64,000 nucleotides of DNA from Mucilaginibacter flavus. Its GTDB lineage: Bacteria > Bacteroidota > Bacteroidia > Sphingobacteriales > Sphingobacteriaceae. Both the position numbers and the translations under genes were made by a program. Positions 53,718 through 63,841 of this stretch are shown piece after piece; the first letter of the stretch is position 1, and every line of letters starts with the position of its first letter. A model generated the notes under the pieces. It was not told the DNA's origin. It did not search any database and saw nothing but the letters and a program-made list of their open reading frames with translations. The DNA lies in NCBI RefSeq assembly GCF_030409315.1, contig NZ_JAUFPS010000097.1, positions 149,113-213,112 of the forward strand, read 5' to 3'.

Positions 53718-55076
53718 ATGATCGAAAACTCGCGTCGTACCTTTATCAGGCAGGCTGCTTTGGCTGGTGCAGGGGCTATTATTACCAAAAACGCCTGGAG
53801 CGCCCGCAGCTATAAACGTATTATTGGCGCTAACGACAGGGTTAGGGTGGGTGTAGTCGGCTTTTCTGACCGGCACAAAGGCTCACATATCCCAAGTTTT
53901 ATGAATCACTACAAGGAACTAAATTTTGAAGTGGTTGGGGTTTCTGATATCTGGAAAAACCGTCGTGAAGAGGGCGCTGCTACCTGGAAACAGAAAATGC
54001 AGCACGATGTAAAGGCCTATCGCAACAATGAGGAATTATATGACAGTAAAACGGTTGATGCCGTATTTATCAGTACCGCCGATTTTCAACACGCGCGCCA
54101 TGCTATTGAAGCTGTAAAGGCTGGCTGTGATGCCTATGTAGAAAAACCTTTTGCCGAAACCATGGAGGATAACCGGGCTGCGCTTAAAGCTATCAAGGAG
54201 TCGGGCAAAATAGTACAGATAGGTTCGCAACGCCGTAGTGGTGATAATTACCACGCTGCAAACGATTTTATCCGTTCGGGCAAATTTGGACCGATAACCA
54301 TGGTTGAGCTTACCTGGAATGTAAACCAGCCTGGCAGATGGCGTAGGCCCGAACTATTGGCTACGTTAAAAGAAGAAGATACTGATTGGAAGCGCTTTAT
54401 CATGAATCGGCCGTACGAGGCTTTTGATCCGCGTAAATACCTGGAATACCGTTTGTTTTGGCCATATTCGTCGGGACTGGCGGGCCAATGGATGAGCCAC
54501 CAGATTGATACCGTGCATTGGTTTACTGGGCTTAAACATCCGCGGAGCGTGGTAGCTAATGGTGGTATTTACATGTGGAAAGATGGACGTAAAAACTGGG
54601 ATACCATTTTGGCGGCCTTTGATTACGGTCCGCTGGATGATCCGTCTACCGGGTTTCAGGTTACTTTTGGTTCAAGGATGCACAATGGTGACGAACATCC
54701 TGCCGAAATTTATTACTCAAACGGCGGCGAGTTAAACCTGATTACCAATAAAGTATCACCCGAAGGTGGCCTTACCGAAAAGATGGCCGCCGCCATGGAT
54801 ATGAAACCCAACTTATTACCCGAGCTTAGCCTGGCCAATACGCAGCAGGTAGTAGCATCGGCCAATACCGGGGGCGATATCCTAACCTCAAATCACGTGC
54901 GTAACTGGATGGAATGTGTGCGCAGCCGTAAACAGCCTAATGCGCCTGTTGAAGCGGGCTACAGCCATTCTATAGCTAACATCATGACAAACGCGGCAGT
55001 ACACACCGGCTACAAGGCTACGTTTGATGAAAGCACGCAAGAGGTAATGGCTAATGGTAAGGTGTTTAAATATTAA
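53718..55076 (+). CDS. Gfo/Idh/MocA-family oxidoreductase with Tat signal
   Basis: 452-residue NAD(P)-dependent oxidoreductase. The Tat motif SRRTFIRQAALAGAGA is at the N-terminus, and the Rossmann segment RVRVGVVGFSDRH follows. The family motif VEKPFAETMEDN (EKP) and a C-terminal dimer/substrate domain are present. Start 53718 (MIENSRRTF) is preferred to 53679, since the Tat motif then lies at its usual place. It acts on a sugar or sugar-like substrate outside the cytoplasm, and overlaps the DUF6807 gene by one base. Confidence 0.9.
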   Translation: MIENSRRTFIRQAALAGAGAIITKNAWSARSYKRIIGANDRVRVGVVGFSDRHKGSHIPSFMNHYKELNFEVVGVSDIWKNRREEGAATWKQKMQHDVKAYRNNEELYDSKTVDAVFISTADFQHARHAIEAVKAGCDAYVEKPFAETMEDNRAALKAIKESGKIVQIGSQRRSGDNYHAANDFIRSGKFGPITMVELTWNVNQPGRWRRPELLATLKEEDTDWKRFIMNRPYEAFDPRKYLEYRLFWPYSSGLAGQWMSHQIDTVHWFTGLKHPRSVVANGGIYMWKDGRKNWDTILAAFDYGPLDDPSTGFQVTFGSRMHNGDEHPAEIYYSNGGELNLITNKVSPEGGLTEKMAAAMDMKPNLLPELSLANTQQVVASANTGGDILTSNHVRNWMECVRSRKQPNAPVEAGYSHSIANIMTNAAVHTGYKATFDESTQEVMANGKVFKY

Positions 55077-56125
55077 TGCGGATAAACATGCTTAAAAATA
55101 TTGGACTTGCTTTAATATTTGCCACCTGCGTTATGAACGTTTACGCCCAAAAAAGCGAACCGGTAAAAATAGATAAGTCGAAAACGGATAATAAAATAGA
55201 GATAACTATAGGGGGCAAGCCTTTTACTACGTTTCTGTATCCGGATAGTTTGGAGAAGCCAGTGTTATACCCCATCCGTACCGCTGATGGGATAGTAGTT
55301 ACGCGTGGTTTTCCGCTTGATCCTAAACCCGGTGACCCCACAGATCACCCGCATCATATAGGGCTGTGGTTTAATTTTGAAAACCTTAACGGGCTCGACT
55401 TTTGGAACAACTCCTATGCCATTCCCAAAGAAAAAAAGAGTGCTTACGGCTGGATTCGCACAGATCGTATTCTGGAAACTAAAAGCGGCCAGGTTGGCGT
55501 GTTACGCTACCATGCCAACTGGGTAAATCAGCAAAAAGAAGTTATTTTAGAAGAAACCACCCGCTTTGAATTTAGCGGTACAGCCAACCAACGGGTTATA
55601 GACCGTGTAACCACTTTAACAGCTAATATAAGAGCAGTATTTAACGATGCCAAAGATGGTATGCTTGGCCTGCGCTTAGCGCATGAATTACAAATGCCCG
55701 CTACAGAAGATCAGAAATTTACAGACGATAAAGGAAACGTAACCATGGTAAAAGCCGGTACAGATAAGGTAGCCAATGGTAACTACCTCACCAGTGCCGG
55801 CAAAACCGGCAATGATGCCTGGAGCACACGCGGCGTATGGTGCAAAGTGTACGGCAAAATGGGAGCCGACTCTGTAAGCATCGCCATTATTGATCATCCA
55901 CAAAACCCCAATTATCCAACGTTTTGGCATGCGCGCGGGTATGGCTTATTTGCCGCCAACCCATTGGGCGAAAAGATTTTTACCAATGGTAAATCGGCTA
56001 AAAACCTGCGTTTAAATAAAGGGGAATCGGTAACGTTTAGATATAGGATTGTGATTGATAATGGGGAGAAAACAACCGATGTAGCTGCGCTTAATAAGAT
56101 GGCAGAGGAGTTTGCAGGGAAATGA
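55076..56125 (+). CDS. DUF6807 (PmoA-like) exported protein
   Basis: 349-residue exported protein: signal IGLALIFATCVMNVYAQ and a beta-rich domain with the family pattern DHPHHIGLWFNFENLNGLDFWN and HPQNPNYPTFWHARGYGLFAANPLG. DUF6807 proteins commonly accompany Gfo/Idh/MocA oxidoreductases in Bacteroidota sugar pathways. The reaction is unknown to me. It starts within the stop of the upstream gene; an ATG at 55088 is an alternative start. Confidence 0.85.
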   Translation: MRINMLKNIGLALIFATCVMNVYAQKSEPVKIDKSKTDNKIEITIGGKPFTTFLYPDSLEKPVLYPIRTADGIVVTRGFPLDPKPGDPTDHPHHIGLWFNFENLNGLDFWNNSYAIPKEKKSAYGWIRTDRILETKSGQVGVLRYHANWVNQQKEVILEETTRFEFSGTANQRVIDRVTTLTANIRAVFNDAKDGMLGLRLAHELQMPATEDQKFTDDKGNVTMVKAGTDKVANGNYLTSAGKTGNDAWSTRGVWCKVYGKMGADSVSIAIIDHPQNPNYPTFWHARGYGLFAANPLGEKIFTNGKSAKNLRLNKGESVTFRYRIVIDNGEKTTDVAALNKMAEEFAGK

Positions 56126-56205
56126 GGGACTTTACAGGCTCGATAATTGCTGTGTTCTCTGAGATTGAAATGATAAGTCCATTGGTTTTTAAATAGTTTC
56201 TGGGC

Positions 56206-56730
56206 ATGTATAAAGATCTCATCTATAGTTTTAAATACTTAGTTGCGATGGTTTTTTCAATTGCATCTTTTACTGGTTTGGCGCAATCTAAACAATATCT
56301 TGTTTCTAAAATGTCCATTTTTATTTCCTTAAAAAAGGATTCCGTTTTATCTCCCAAAGAGGTTTTAATCCATTTTGAGATAATTAATAAAAGTAATGTA
56401 ATTCAAAAAGTATTGCTTGATAACCCTGGGTTGTTGACCTTTGGACCCTGGACTACCTCTGCTCAATTAATTGGATTGAAAAATGGTAAATCACTGCAAT
56501 ATTCGAGCAGATCTTCCATGAACTCTCATTTGTCGTACGAAGATGAATTACAGGGCAAATTCCGTAATTTATTTGTGGGTGGTTCTTTGGCTACTACATA
56601 TAAACTGAAAGATATAGTGGCCTTTTTTAATGCTGATGAAGATCATCCTTTACCTAAAGGCTGGTATTTACTACAGCTTTTTTACGGGGATGCCGCTTCC
56701 AATAAGGTTAAATTTTATGTAACCCGGTAA
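56206..56730 (+). CDS. Exported hypothetical protein
   Basis: 174-residue protein with a hydrophobic N-terminus (YLVAMVFSIASFTGLAQ) and a beta-rich body (VLIHFEIINKSNVIQKVLLDN). It has the feel of a small Ig-like domain. No family recognised. Not obviously linked to its neighbours. Confidence 0.65.
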   Translation: MYKDLIYSFKYLVAMVFSIASFTGLAQSKQYLVSKMSIFISLKKDSVLSPKEVLIHFEIINKSNVIQKVLLDNPGLLTFGPWTTSAQLIGLKNGKSLQYSSRSSMNSHLSYEDELQGKFRNLFVGGSLATTYKLKDIVAFFNADEDHPLPKGWYLLQLFYGDAASNKVKFYVTR

Positions 56731-56876
56731 TATCTTGCCCCCAAACTTATTTTTATTATTTTTGCCCCAGCAAACCCAATAAGCAGCTATATGTGATCAG
56801 CAATTTCTTTCAGGAAAAATAAAGCAGGTTTATCTTTTTGATCCCTGCCATTTATTCACACTAAAAGGAATGAACT

Positions 56877-58466
56877 ATGCTGATTCTTCAGGATATTACC
56901 TATATACACCCCAACCGGGAGCTGTTGTTTTCCGGTATCAACTTTATTGTTAATCAACAACAAAAATTAGCCCTGGTGGGCAATAACGGCGTTGGTAAAT
57001 CCACACTGTTACAACTCATGGCCGGTAATCTTAAACCGGCTGCCGGGAATGTTAAGCAATCATCCAGGCCATACTATGTTCCGCAGGTTGCCGGGCAGTT
57101 TAATGACTGTACCGTGGCTGATGCATTGCTTGTTGGCGATAAGGTAAAAGCCTTAAACGATATACTCAAAGGCCAGGCTACTGAAGATAACTTTGAGATA
57201 CTCAATGATGATTGGACGATAGAAGAGCGATGCACAGAAGCCTTCGCTTACTGGAACCTGGAAGGGCTAAGCCTTACCCAGGAAATAAACACTTTAAGTG
57301 GCGGGCAAAAAATGAAGGTACTGCTGGCCGGCATTCGCATTCACCAACCTGATATTGTATTACTCGACGAACCCAGCAATCACCTGGATGCCGAGAGTCG
57401 TGCAATTCTTTACAATTATATTCAAAATACCAACCATACGCTGGTTGTGGTTAGTCATGATCGGGTTTTGTTAAACCTGTTACCCTCGGTTTTTGAACTC
57501 AGCGAAAAAGGAGTAACGCTTTATGGCGGCAATTATGATTTTTACGCCGGGCAAAAGCAATTGGAAAATGCGGCCTTGCAACAGGATATTCAAAGCCAGG
57601 AAAAAGCGCTGCGAAAAGCCAAAGAGACCGAACGACAGGCGATAGAACGCCAGCAAAAATTGGATTCGCGTGGGAAAAAGAAGCAGGAAAATGCCGGCGT
57701 GGCCAGGATTATGATGAATACCTTGAGGAACAACGCCGAACAAACCAACGCCAGGTTAAAAAGCGTGCATGCCGAAAAGATTGGTGCCTTGGCACAGCAG
57801 GTAGGGGCTTTGAGGGCAAATTTGCCTGCAGCGGATAAGATGAAGATCAATATAGATCAAACTTCGCTGCATAAAGGAAAGGTTTTGATTACAGTGCAAA
57901 ATGTTCAGTTTGGTTATGGGAATCAAACTTTATGGAAACAACCCCTCAATTTTCAGATTTTTAGTGGCGAACGCCTTGCAATACAAGGCGGCAATGGCTC
58001 CGGGAAAACTACGCTCATTAATTTGATTCTTGGTAAACTGCAAGCCAATGATGGTTTAATCAAAAAAGCCGAATTTAGCGCTATTTACATCGATCAGGAT
58101 TATTCGTTGATAAATGGCAAGCTAAATATTTACCAACAAGCGCAGGCTTATAACTCCGGCATGTTGCAGGAGCATGATGTAAAAATCCGTCTCAATCGTT
58201 TTCTTTTTACGCCTGATGACTGGGATAAACCGTGCATAGCCCTTAGCGGCGGCGAAAAAATGAGATTAGTATTGTGTTTGCTTACCATCAGCAACCAGGC
58301 TCCGGACATGATTATTCTTGATGAACCCACCAATAACCTCGATTTACAAAACATCGAGGTACTAACCAATGCCATCAATGATTATCATGGAACGCTGATT
58401 GTTATTTCGCACGATCAATACTTTTTGCAAGAGATAGGGATTGACAAAAGCGTTGAACTAATATAA
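56877..58466 (+). CDS. ABC-F family ATPase
   Basis: 529-residue cytosolic protein with two ABC domains and no membrane segment. First Walker A GNNGVGKST and signature LSGGQKMKV, then DEPSNHLD; second GGNGSGKTT and LSGGEKMRLVL with DEPTNNLD. A charged linker (QEKALRKAKETERQAIERQQK) lies between the domains. ABC-F proteins act on ribosomes as translation or antibiotic-resistance factors. It is not clear which subfamily this one belongs to. Confidence 0.92.
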   Translation: MLILQDITYIHPNRELLFSGINFIVNQQQKLALVGNNGVGKSTLLQLMAGNLKPAAGNVKQSSRPYYVPQVAGQFNDCTVADALLVGDKVKALNDILKGQATEDNFEILNDDWTIEERCTEAFAYWNLEGLSLTQEINTLSGGQKMKVLLAGIRIHQPDIVLLDEPSNHLDAESRAILYNYIQNTNHTLVVVSHDRVLLNLLPSVFELSEKGVTLYGGNYDFYAGQKQLENAALQQDIQSQEKALRKAKETERQAIERQQKLDSRGKKKQENAGVARIMMNTLRNNAEQTNARLKSVHAEKIGALAQQVGALRANLPAADKMKINIDQTSLHKGKVLITVQNVQFGYGNQTLWKQPLNFQIFSGERLAIQGGNGSGKTTLINLILGKLQANDGLIKKAEFSAIYIDQDYSLINGKLNIYQQAQAYNSGMLQEHDVKIRLNRFLFTPDDWDKPCIALSGGEKMRLVLCLLTISNQAPDMIILDEPTNNLDLQNIEVLTNAINDYHGTLIVISHDQYFLQEIGIDKSVELI

Positions 58467-58773
58467 TTAAATATCAATGTGATAGTAAATAACGTATTTT
58501 AAGTAGCGCCCGCTCTGTTAAGAGCCTGTTTAAAAATAAGAAAAAATAGATTGCTATTGCCTTTGAGATTCCCGGCATCTGAAGTGCAACATGGCCTGAA
58601 CAAGGCGCAGACGACTCAGCCCGACGAGGCTACACCCTTTAGCCCTCTCTCCAACTTCGTTGCAAAGAGGGCTAAAAAACTTTTAAATACTCTTTGCGGC
58701 TTGCCGGGGAGAGGAGGGTGGTTCAGCGATTTTACCATACATAACGGTACTAAACCAATCAACTTTTATTTTG
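58467..58773. other. Gene-free stretch after the ABC-F gene
   Basis: I see no supported gene. The open frame at 58551-58784 has no recognisable protein character. No clear repeat or RNA. Confidence 0.5.
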
Positions 58774-59535
58774 CTATTTATTGAAGTTATTTGCTTTGTC
58801 GTTTGATTGAATGACGGCCAGGCTATCTACCTTTATCGCGTTGAATTTTTGTACAGGGTGTTCGAATAAGTTAAGCATGCCGCTTCCCAAAAGCGAGTAG
58901 TTAAGATTTTTAATACGGTTGTTTTTCCAGATATTAACCGATGAACTGTCATTAGCGGTAATATTTAATTTATCAATACTTAGATTATTGATATCGTAGT
59001 GCCCATGACCGGCAATGGAAAGCGCTAAACTACCACTTGGCGATACATTGTTACTAATAGTCATATAAGTTGATACGGCGTTAATACTTTCTATGTTACC
59101 AGCGTTAATTTGTACCAGTTCATCCTGTAAGCCGCTTGTATTAGTGATGTCGACATCGTTCACTATTGCGACAAAAGACATAAAAAGGGTATCATTTTTT
59201 ACCTTAAAATTAACGTTGTGCCGGTATTGTTCAATAATGTTAATATAGTTGCCGGTGTGTTGAATTGCAACCGGCAAGTTTCCGATATTTCCTACCGATA
59301 CCCTGGGGCACCAATAAGTTTTAAACCCACGATCTACTGTACCATCAATACCCGCGACTACTACATGTTTAAAAGCGGGTAAATTTTGTTTTACAAAAGT
59401 GTTTAAAGCATCCTGCCGGTATTCTCGTATAAAAGTTTTTTTATCAAACTCGTTTTTTAGCAGCAGGTTATAAGCTAATAGCGATAACGGAATACAAGAA
59501 AAAAATATGATTAATAATTTGGTACTTGTTTTCAT
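58774..59535 (-). CDS. GIN/DUF2807-like exported protein
   Basis: 253-residue exported protein with an N-terminal hydrophobic segment (KLLIIFFSCIPLSLLAYNLLL) and a repetitive beta-helix-like body (VNDVDITNTSGLQDELVQINAGNIESINAVSTYMTISNN). This fits the putative auto-transporter adhesin head GIN domain (DUF2807). It is co-oriented with the GntR regulator and ABC genes, 12 bases after that operon, so it is probably its last gene. Confidence 0.75.
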   Translation of the reverse strand: MKTSTKLLIIFFSCIPLSLLAYNLLLKNEFDKKTFIREYRQDALNTFVKQNLPAFKHVVVAGIDGTVDRGFKTYWCPRVSVGNIGNLPVAIQHTGNYINIIEQYRHNVNFKVKNDTLFMSFVAIVNDVDITNTSGLQDELVQINAGNIESINAVSTYMTISNNVSPSGSLALSIAGHGHYDINNLSIDKLNITANDSSSVNIWKNNRIKNLNYSLLGSGMLNLFEHPVQKFNAIKVDSLAVIQSNDKANNFNK

Positions 59536-59547
59536 TTGTGGAGTGGT

Positions 59548-59916
59548 TTAGTTTTTTGTATTTATAAACTGTTCGTAACTGGCTTGCAGTTGGCTAACAG
59601 GAATGTTAAGCAACTGCATTTTTTTGAATAACTGTGGCAGCTCTTCGGCCATAAATTGCTCCTGCCGTGTTTTTAGAATCTTTTTCGCAGCGTTGGGTTG
59701 GGTAAAATAGCCCATGCCACGTTTGGTATAAATAATTTCATTTTGTTGCAGATATTCGTATGATCGCATTATGGTGTTGGGGTTTACCTCAAGTATAACG
59801 GCGAGTTCACGTACAGAGGGGATCTTTTCATCTTCCCTCCATTGCTCAAGTTGTATTTTATCGCACACATAATCTGCTATTTGCAGGTATATGGCTTGTG
59901 TGTTGTTGAAATCCAT
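59548..59916 (-). CDS. GntR-family (YtrA-like) transcriptional regulator
   Basis: 122-residue regulator. The winged-helix part is AIYLQIADYVCDKIQLEQWREDEKIPSVRELAVILEVNPNTIMRSYEYLQQNEIIYTKRGMGYF; the short C-terminal end is of YtrA type. It lies 10 bases after the permease gene and probably represses the operon through the palindrome at 61695-61720. Confidence 0.9.
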   Translation of the reverse strand: MDFNNTQAIYLQIADYVCDKIQLEQWREDEKIPSVRELAVILEVNPNTIMRSYEYLQQNEIIYTKRGMGYFTQPNAAKKILKTRQEQFMAEELPQLFKKMQLLNIPVSQLQASYEQFINTKN

Positions 59917-59926
59917 AGTTATTGAT

Positions 59927-60838
59927 TTACAATTGTTTTTCTCTAAGCTTAAGCCAGGTAATTAGCCACAAAAATGGTATTCCAAGATAAAGCAACATTA
60001 AAAACGGCATATTATATGGGTGATGTATTTTGGTTTGAGACGCTGAGTAACCAATGCCGTCAAGGTTTTTTTTGTCATTCCAGTAGCCAAAGGCAATGTC
60101 GTCATAAGGTGCCGCGTCAACATTCGGCTTAACAAAATGCCCCTTTACAATATCCTTGTGGATAACGGCGCCGGCATTATTAAAATAAATTTCTTGCACA
60201 TTAGCGTCGAAACCCGATTTAACTTCGGTATCAATCATCGACTTTATCAAAATTGAATTAATTACGCGCGCGCCAAAAAATATAGATATTACTAATACCA
60301 ATGATTTAATAAATGCGTAGCGCTTAAACAACACTGATCCTAAAAGCGCCATCGTTTGCATCACAAAATAGGTGACAATAAGCTCACCGGTATTGCTATC
60401 GTCGCTTAAATTATATAACCGGTTGGGGCGATAATATAATTCGTTATGTTTTACGTGGATATCTAAGTAATGCCCAAATACAATCAGCGGGTAAACAATC
60501 AGGAAGTAAGTTATTGGAAAAATTAACAAACTATATATAAAAGCCATAACGAATTTTTCCAATGCCGAGGCCGGTAATGTGAGAGCCTGTATGCCTTTTA
60601 TCTTTTCATTAAATTGACTTAATATAGTTGAGGCGAAAACTGCACCAGATGCTGTTGATCCTACATATAAAATAAGTTGTTGTGTTGATGTATCTAAGCC
60701 TCTTAATGAAAGTATATTAAATAAAATTATCGCGGCCATAATGCCGGCTGTGGCCAATAACCCCAAAATGTACAATTGCTGATTTTCGACCCATTGTTTA
60801 CGGGTAAGCAGCCATATTCTGTGTATTGAAAATTGCAT
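59927..60838 (-). CDS. ABC transporter permease
   Basis: 303-residue membrane protein with about six hydrophobic segments (LYILGLLATAGIMAAIILFNIL; FVMAFIYSLLIFPITYFLIVYPLIVF; FLMLLYLGIPFLWLITWL). Start 60838 (MQFSIHRIWLLTRKQW) is chosen because it follows the ATPase stop by 7 bases; the frame to 60892 lies within that gene. It forms an exporter with the ATPase; the substrate is unknown. Confidence 0.82.
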   Translation of the reverse strand: MQFSIHRIWLLTRKQWVENQQLYILGLLATAGIMAAIILFNILSLRGLDTSTQQLILYVGSTASGAVFASTILSQFNEKIKGIQALTLPASALEKFVMAFIYSLLIFPITYFLIVYPLIVFGHYLDIHVKHNELYYRPNRLYNLSDDSNTGELIVTYFVMQTMALLGSVLFKRYAFIKSLVLVISIFFGARVINSILIKSMIDTEVKSGFDANVQEIYFNNAGAVIHKDIVKGHFVKPNVDAAPYDDIAFGYWNDKKNLDGIGYSASQTKIHHPYNMPFLMLLYLGIPFLWLITWLKLREKQL

Positions 60839-60845
60839 ATTGTTA

Positions 60846-61679
60846 TTAATTAAATTGTGAAAGGATTTGTTGCTTCTCTGTGAGTACTGCATTAAAAAAT
60901 ATTTCCATATCCATGCGTGAAGGTTCCTGTTTATGATTTATGGCTACTACTGCATAGCCTTTTAATGCCCCTTCGCTATAAATAACAGCTGCTATTTCAT
61001 CAAGACTCATAACCTGTTTAAAGGCCAGTTTATCTGTTATGCGGTCTACAGGTTCATGCAGAATGATTTTGTTATCTTCCAGTATTAATACAAAATCAAT
61101 CAAGCTATCTAAATCTTTTACCTGGTGTGTGCTGATAATGATCAGTTGATCTTCTTTAATTACACCTGCTATTATTTTTCGGAATTGTTTTTTCGACGGA
61201 ATATCCAGGCCGTTTGTTGGCTCATCCATTAAGAGCACCTTTGCCTGGGTAGCCAAAGCAAAGCTGATCATCACTTTCTTTTTTTGACCGTAGCTCATGT
61301 TTTGTAGTTTGTTTTCTTTGGGGACTTCAAATTCTTTTAAAAATTTAAAAAACATGTCGCGGCTAAATTCGGGGTAGAAAGGGGCGTAGATATCGAGGTA
61401 GCTTTTTATTGATACATTGGGCAGGTAAATTTCTTCGGGTAATAAGAAAACGTTTTGTAAAAACTCTGGCGAACGGCGCGCGGGAATTTTACCTGCTACC
61501 TGGCAAGTACCTGTGTTAGGAAATAATAGGCCGCATATGTTATGTAGCAGGCTTGATTTGCCAGCACCATTACGGCCAAGTAAACCATAAATGTGCCCAG
61601 GCTTAATGTGCAGATTAAGGTTTTCAAGTACCATCTGCTTTTTGTGGTATCCAAAGGTAAGGTTTTCAATATTAATCAT
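60846..61679 (-). CDS. ABC transporter ATP-binding protein
   Basis: 277-residue ATPase. Walker A GRNGAGKSS, signature MSYGQKKKVM, Walker B VLLMDEPTNGLD and switch STHQVKDLD. First gene of the GntR-type operon. Start 61679 (MINIENLTFGYHKK) is chosen because the longer frame to 61751 runs through the operator region. This is the YtrB-like type often found with YtrA regulators. Confidence 0.9.
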   Translation of the reverse strand: MINIENLTFGYHKKQMVLENLNLHIKPGHIYGLLGRNGAGKSSLLHNICGLLFPNTGTCQVAGKIPARRSPEFLQNVFLLPEEIYLPNVSIKSYLDIYAPFYPEFSRDMFFKFLKEFEVPKENKLQNMSYGQKKKVMISFALATQAKVLLMDEPTNGLDIPSKKQFRKIIAGVIKEDQLIIISTHQVKDLDSLIDFVLILEDNKIILHEPVDRITDKLAFKQVMSLDEIAAVIYSEGALKGYAVVAINHKQEPSRMDMEIFFNAVLTEKQQILSQFN

Positions 61680-61694
61680 GTTGGGTTTGTGTTT

Positions 61695-61720
61695 TAGTGT
61701 ACTACTAAAATAGTACACTA
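61695..61720. promoter_or_regulatory. GntR-type operator of the ABC operon
   Basis: Perfect 10-bp inverted repeat, TAGTGTACTA and TAGTACACTA, separated by CTAAAA, 16 bases before the ATPase start. This layout is typical of YtrA-type operators. Confidence 0.75.
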
Positions 61721-61821
61721 CAATAGTAGGTAGTTTATTTTGCAAATCCAAATAGTTGAGATAAATTATTTTAGAAAGAAGTGGGGCTGACGACCATTAT
61801 TGATTTTTATCCATAAAAAAA

Positions 61822-61848
61822 GGTTACCAGACTATGCTGGTAACCCTT
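61822..61848. terminator. Rho-independent terminator after the second CocE gene
   Basis: GGTTACCAG and CTGGTAACC form a 9-bp stem with a 6-base loop, flanked by A-rich and T-rich runs. It lies at the end of the minus-strand gene ending at 61874 and can work in both directions. Confidence 0.7.
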
Positions 61849-61873
61849 TTCCTACTATAGGAACAATCGTTTT

Positions 61874-63763
61874 CTATTGTTCCAGAACTGTGATTTTTAG
61901 TGACGATTTATTTTGTCCGTCATGATAAATGCGATGGGTAGCTTTTTGGAAATCGGCATCGGTTGCCTGGTATATATCTACAAATTTTTGCGGGTTACGG
62001 TCAACCAGCGGGAACCATGAGTTTTGTACCTGAATCATAATACGGTGTCCTTTTCTAAAAGTATGGCCAACGTCGGGCAGGGCGTATTTAATTTCGGTAA
62101 CCTTGCCTGGCTCAAATGCTTCTGGTTTCTCAAATGAATTACGGAAGCGTCCCCTGAAAACTTCTCCACGAATTAGCATCTGGTAGCCGCTAAGTGTAAC
62201 GTTTTTAGGATTGGGAATAGGGTTGGGGTAATTATCCGGGAAAACATCAATCAATTTTACCACGTAATCTGCATCCGTACCTGTGGTTGATGCAAATAAA
62301 TCGGCCATTAGCGGGCCGGTAAGAGTCATGTCTTCAGTTAAAGTATCAGTTTGATAAACCTTTACATCGGGCCTACGGGCGGCAAAACGCTGATCATCTA
62401 ACATGTACTCTCTTGTACGGCCTTTTTGGATACCGTCCTGGTAAGGCACCGGCGTGTTAGGATCGCTTACATACTCATCAAAGCTATTGGTAACTGTGGC
62501 CGGGGTGAAAGAAAGTTTACCATCCGGCTGAAAGTAAAGCGTTTTTTCGGTAGTGTTTTTTGGAGGCCAGGTTTCAAATTTATGCCATTGGTTGCTACCG
62601 GTTATAAATATAGATGCTTCGGGCAAATCCATTGCACCTTCATCTTTCAGATAGTAGTTAAAGAAGGGTAACTCAATGTTTTCACGGAACCACGCGCTGG
62701 TGTTCGAGCCAAAGTTTTGATCGGCAAATAGGGTAGCATCCTTGCTTTCCCAGCCACCGTGAAACCATGGCCCCATTACCAACATGTTTTTATGAGTTTG
62801 TGGGTTCTGTTTTTCTAAAGCGTCGTAAACATGCAATGCACCAAAGCAATCCTCGGCGTCAAAAAAACCACCAACTGTCATGGTAGCCGGTTTGATGTTA
62901 ACCAAATGCGGGCGAATGTTCATCGCCTTCCAAAATTCGTCATAATTGGGGTGCGACATTAAATCGTTCCAGAATTTGACAGAGTCGCCCATGTACTTCT
63001 TTTTGAAGTTGGGCAAGGCACCCATCTCCAGGTAAAATTTGTAATTATCTTTAAATGATACCTTAATGCCGGTTTTGAAGTCCTTTGGCATTAGGGGTTT
63101 AGGGCGTGGCACGCCAAAGCTGGTATAAAAATTAAAAGCATCCATCATCATAAAAGCGCCGTTGTGGTGAAAGTCGTCGCCTAAAAACCAATCGGTAACC
63201 GGGGCCTGTGGCGAAACCGCTTTTAAAGCCGGATGCGCGTTAGGTAACGATGCTGATGAATAAAAGCCAGGATAGGAGATACCCTCAATACCCACGCGAC
63301 CATTATTATTAGGCAGGTTTTTTACCAGCCAATCAATGGTATCATAGGTATCAGTGCTTTCATCAATATCGGTTTTACTTTTTTTCTTGTCTATGATAGG
63401 GCGAACGTCAACATAATCGCCTTCGCTCATCCATTTTCCGCGTACATCCTGGTAAACAAATATGAAACCCGCCCGCGCAAACAACATGTTTTGGCCAAGT
63501 GTGCGCCTATACTCGTTTTCGCCATAAGGAGATACCGTGTAAGGCGTACGGGTCATCATAATAGGATACTTTTTGGATTGATCTTTGGGCAGGTAAATGG
63601 AAGTGAACAACTTTTTACCATCGCGCATGGTAATGTACTTTTCCATTTTGGTGTAGTTTTGCCTGATATAGGTGGAGTCTTCAGACGTTTGGGCGCTTGC
63701 GAGTGAACACCACATAGCAAGCCCTAAAAAGAGTAGCATTTGTTTCATAAGTAAATCAGTCAA
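61874..63763 (-). CDS. CocE/NonD-family serine hydrolase, copy 2
   Basis: 629-residue exported hydrolase, paralogue of the one at 50604. It has a signal peptide (LLFLGLAMWCSLASAQ), MRDGKKLFTSIYLPKD, the nucleophile GIEGISYPGFYSS, APVTDWFLGDDFHH, and a conserved end (GHRIMIQVQNSWFPLVDRNPQKF). An ATG at 63748 (MKQMLLFLGLA) may be the true start. Upstream lies repetitive DNA. Substrate unknown. Confidence 0.9.
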   Translation of the reverse strand: MTDLLMKQMLLFLGLAMWCSLASAQTSEDSTYIRQNYTKMEKYITMRDGKKLFTSIYLPKDQSKKYPIMMTRTPYTVSPYGENEYRRTLGQNMLFARAGFIFVYQDVRGKWMSEGDYVDVRPIIDKKKSKTDIDESTDTYDTIDWLVKNLPNNNGRVGIEGISYPGFYSSASLPNAHPALKAVSPQAPVTDWFLGDDFHHNGAFMMMDAFNFYTSFGVPRPKPLMPKDFKTGIKVSFKDNYKFYLEMGALPNFKKKYMGDSVKFWNDLMSHPNYDEFWKAMNIRPHLVNIKPATMTVGGFFDAEDCFGALHVYDALEKQNPQTHKNMLVMGPWFHGGWESKDATLFADQNFGSNTSAWFRENIELPFFNYYLKDEGAMDLPEASIFITGSNQWHKFETWPPKNTTEKTLYFQPDGKLSFTPATVTNSFDEYVSDPNTPVPYQDGIQKGRTREYMLDDQRFAARRPDVKVYQTDTLTEDMTLTGPLMADLFASTTGTDADYVVKLIDVFPDNYPNPIPNPKNVTLSGYQMLIRGEVFRGRFRNSFEKPEAFEPGKVTEIKYALPDVGHTFRKGHRIMIQVQNSWFPLVDRNPQKFVDIYQATDADFQKATHRIYHDGQNKSSLKITVLEQ

Positions 63764-63841
63764 TTAATTAGATGGCAATTTAATAAATAAATGCCGCTTG
63801 GAGTAATTAATTGGTTGATTGAGTTGGGGGAATTGGATTTA

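Noticed and set aside
58551..58784. 77-residue plus-strand ORF
   Set aside because: No recognisable protein features, and it overlaps the end of the GIN-domain gene.
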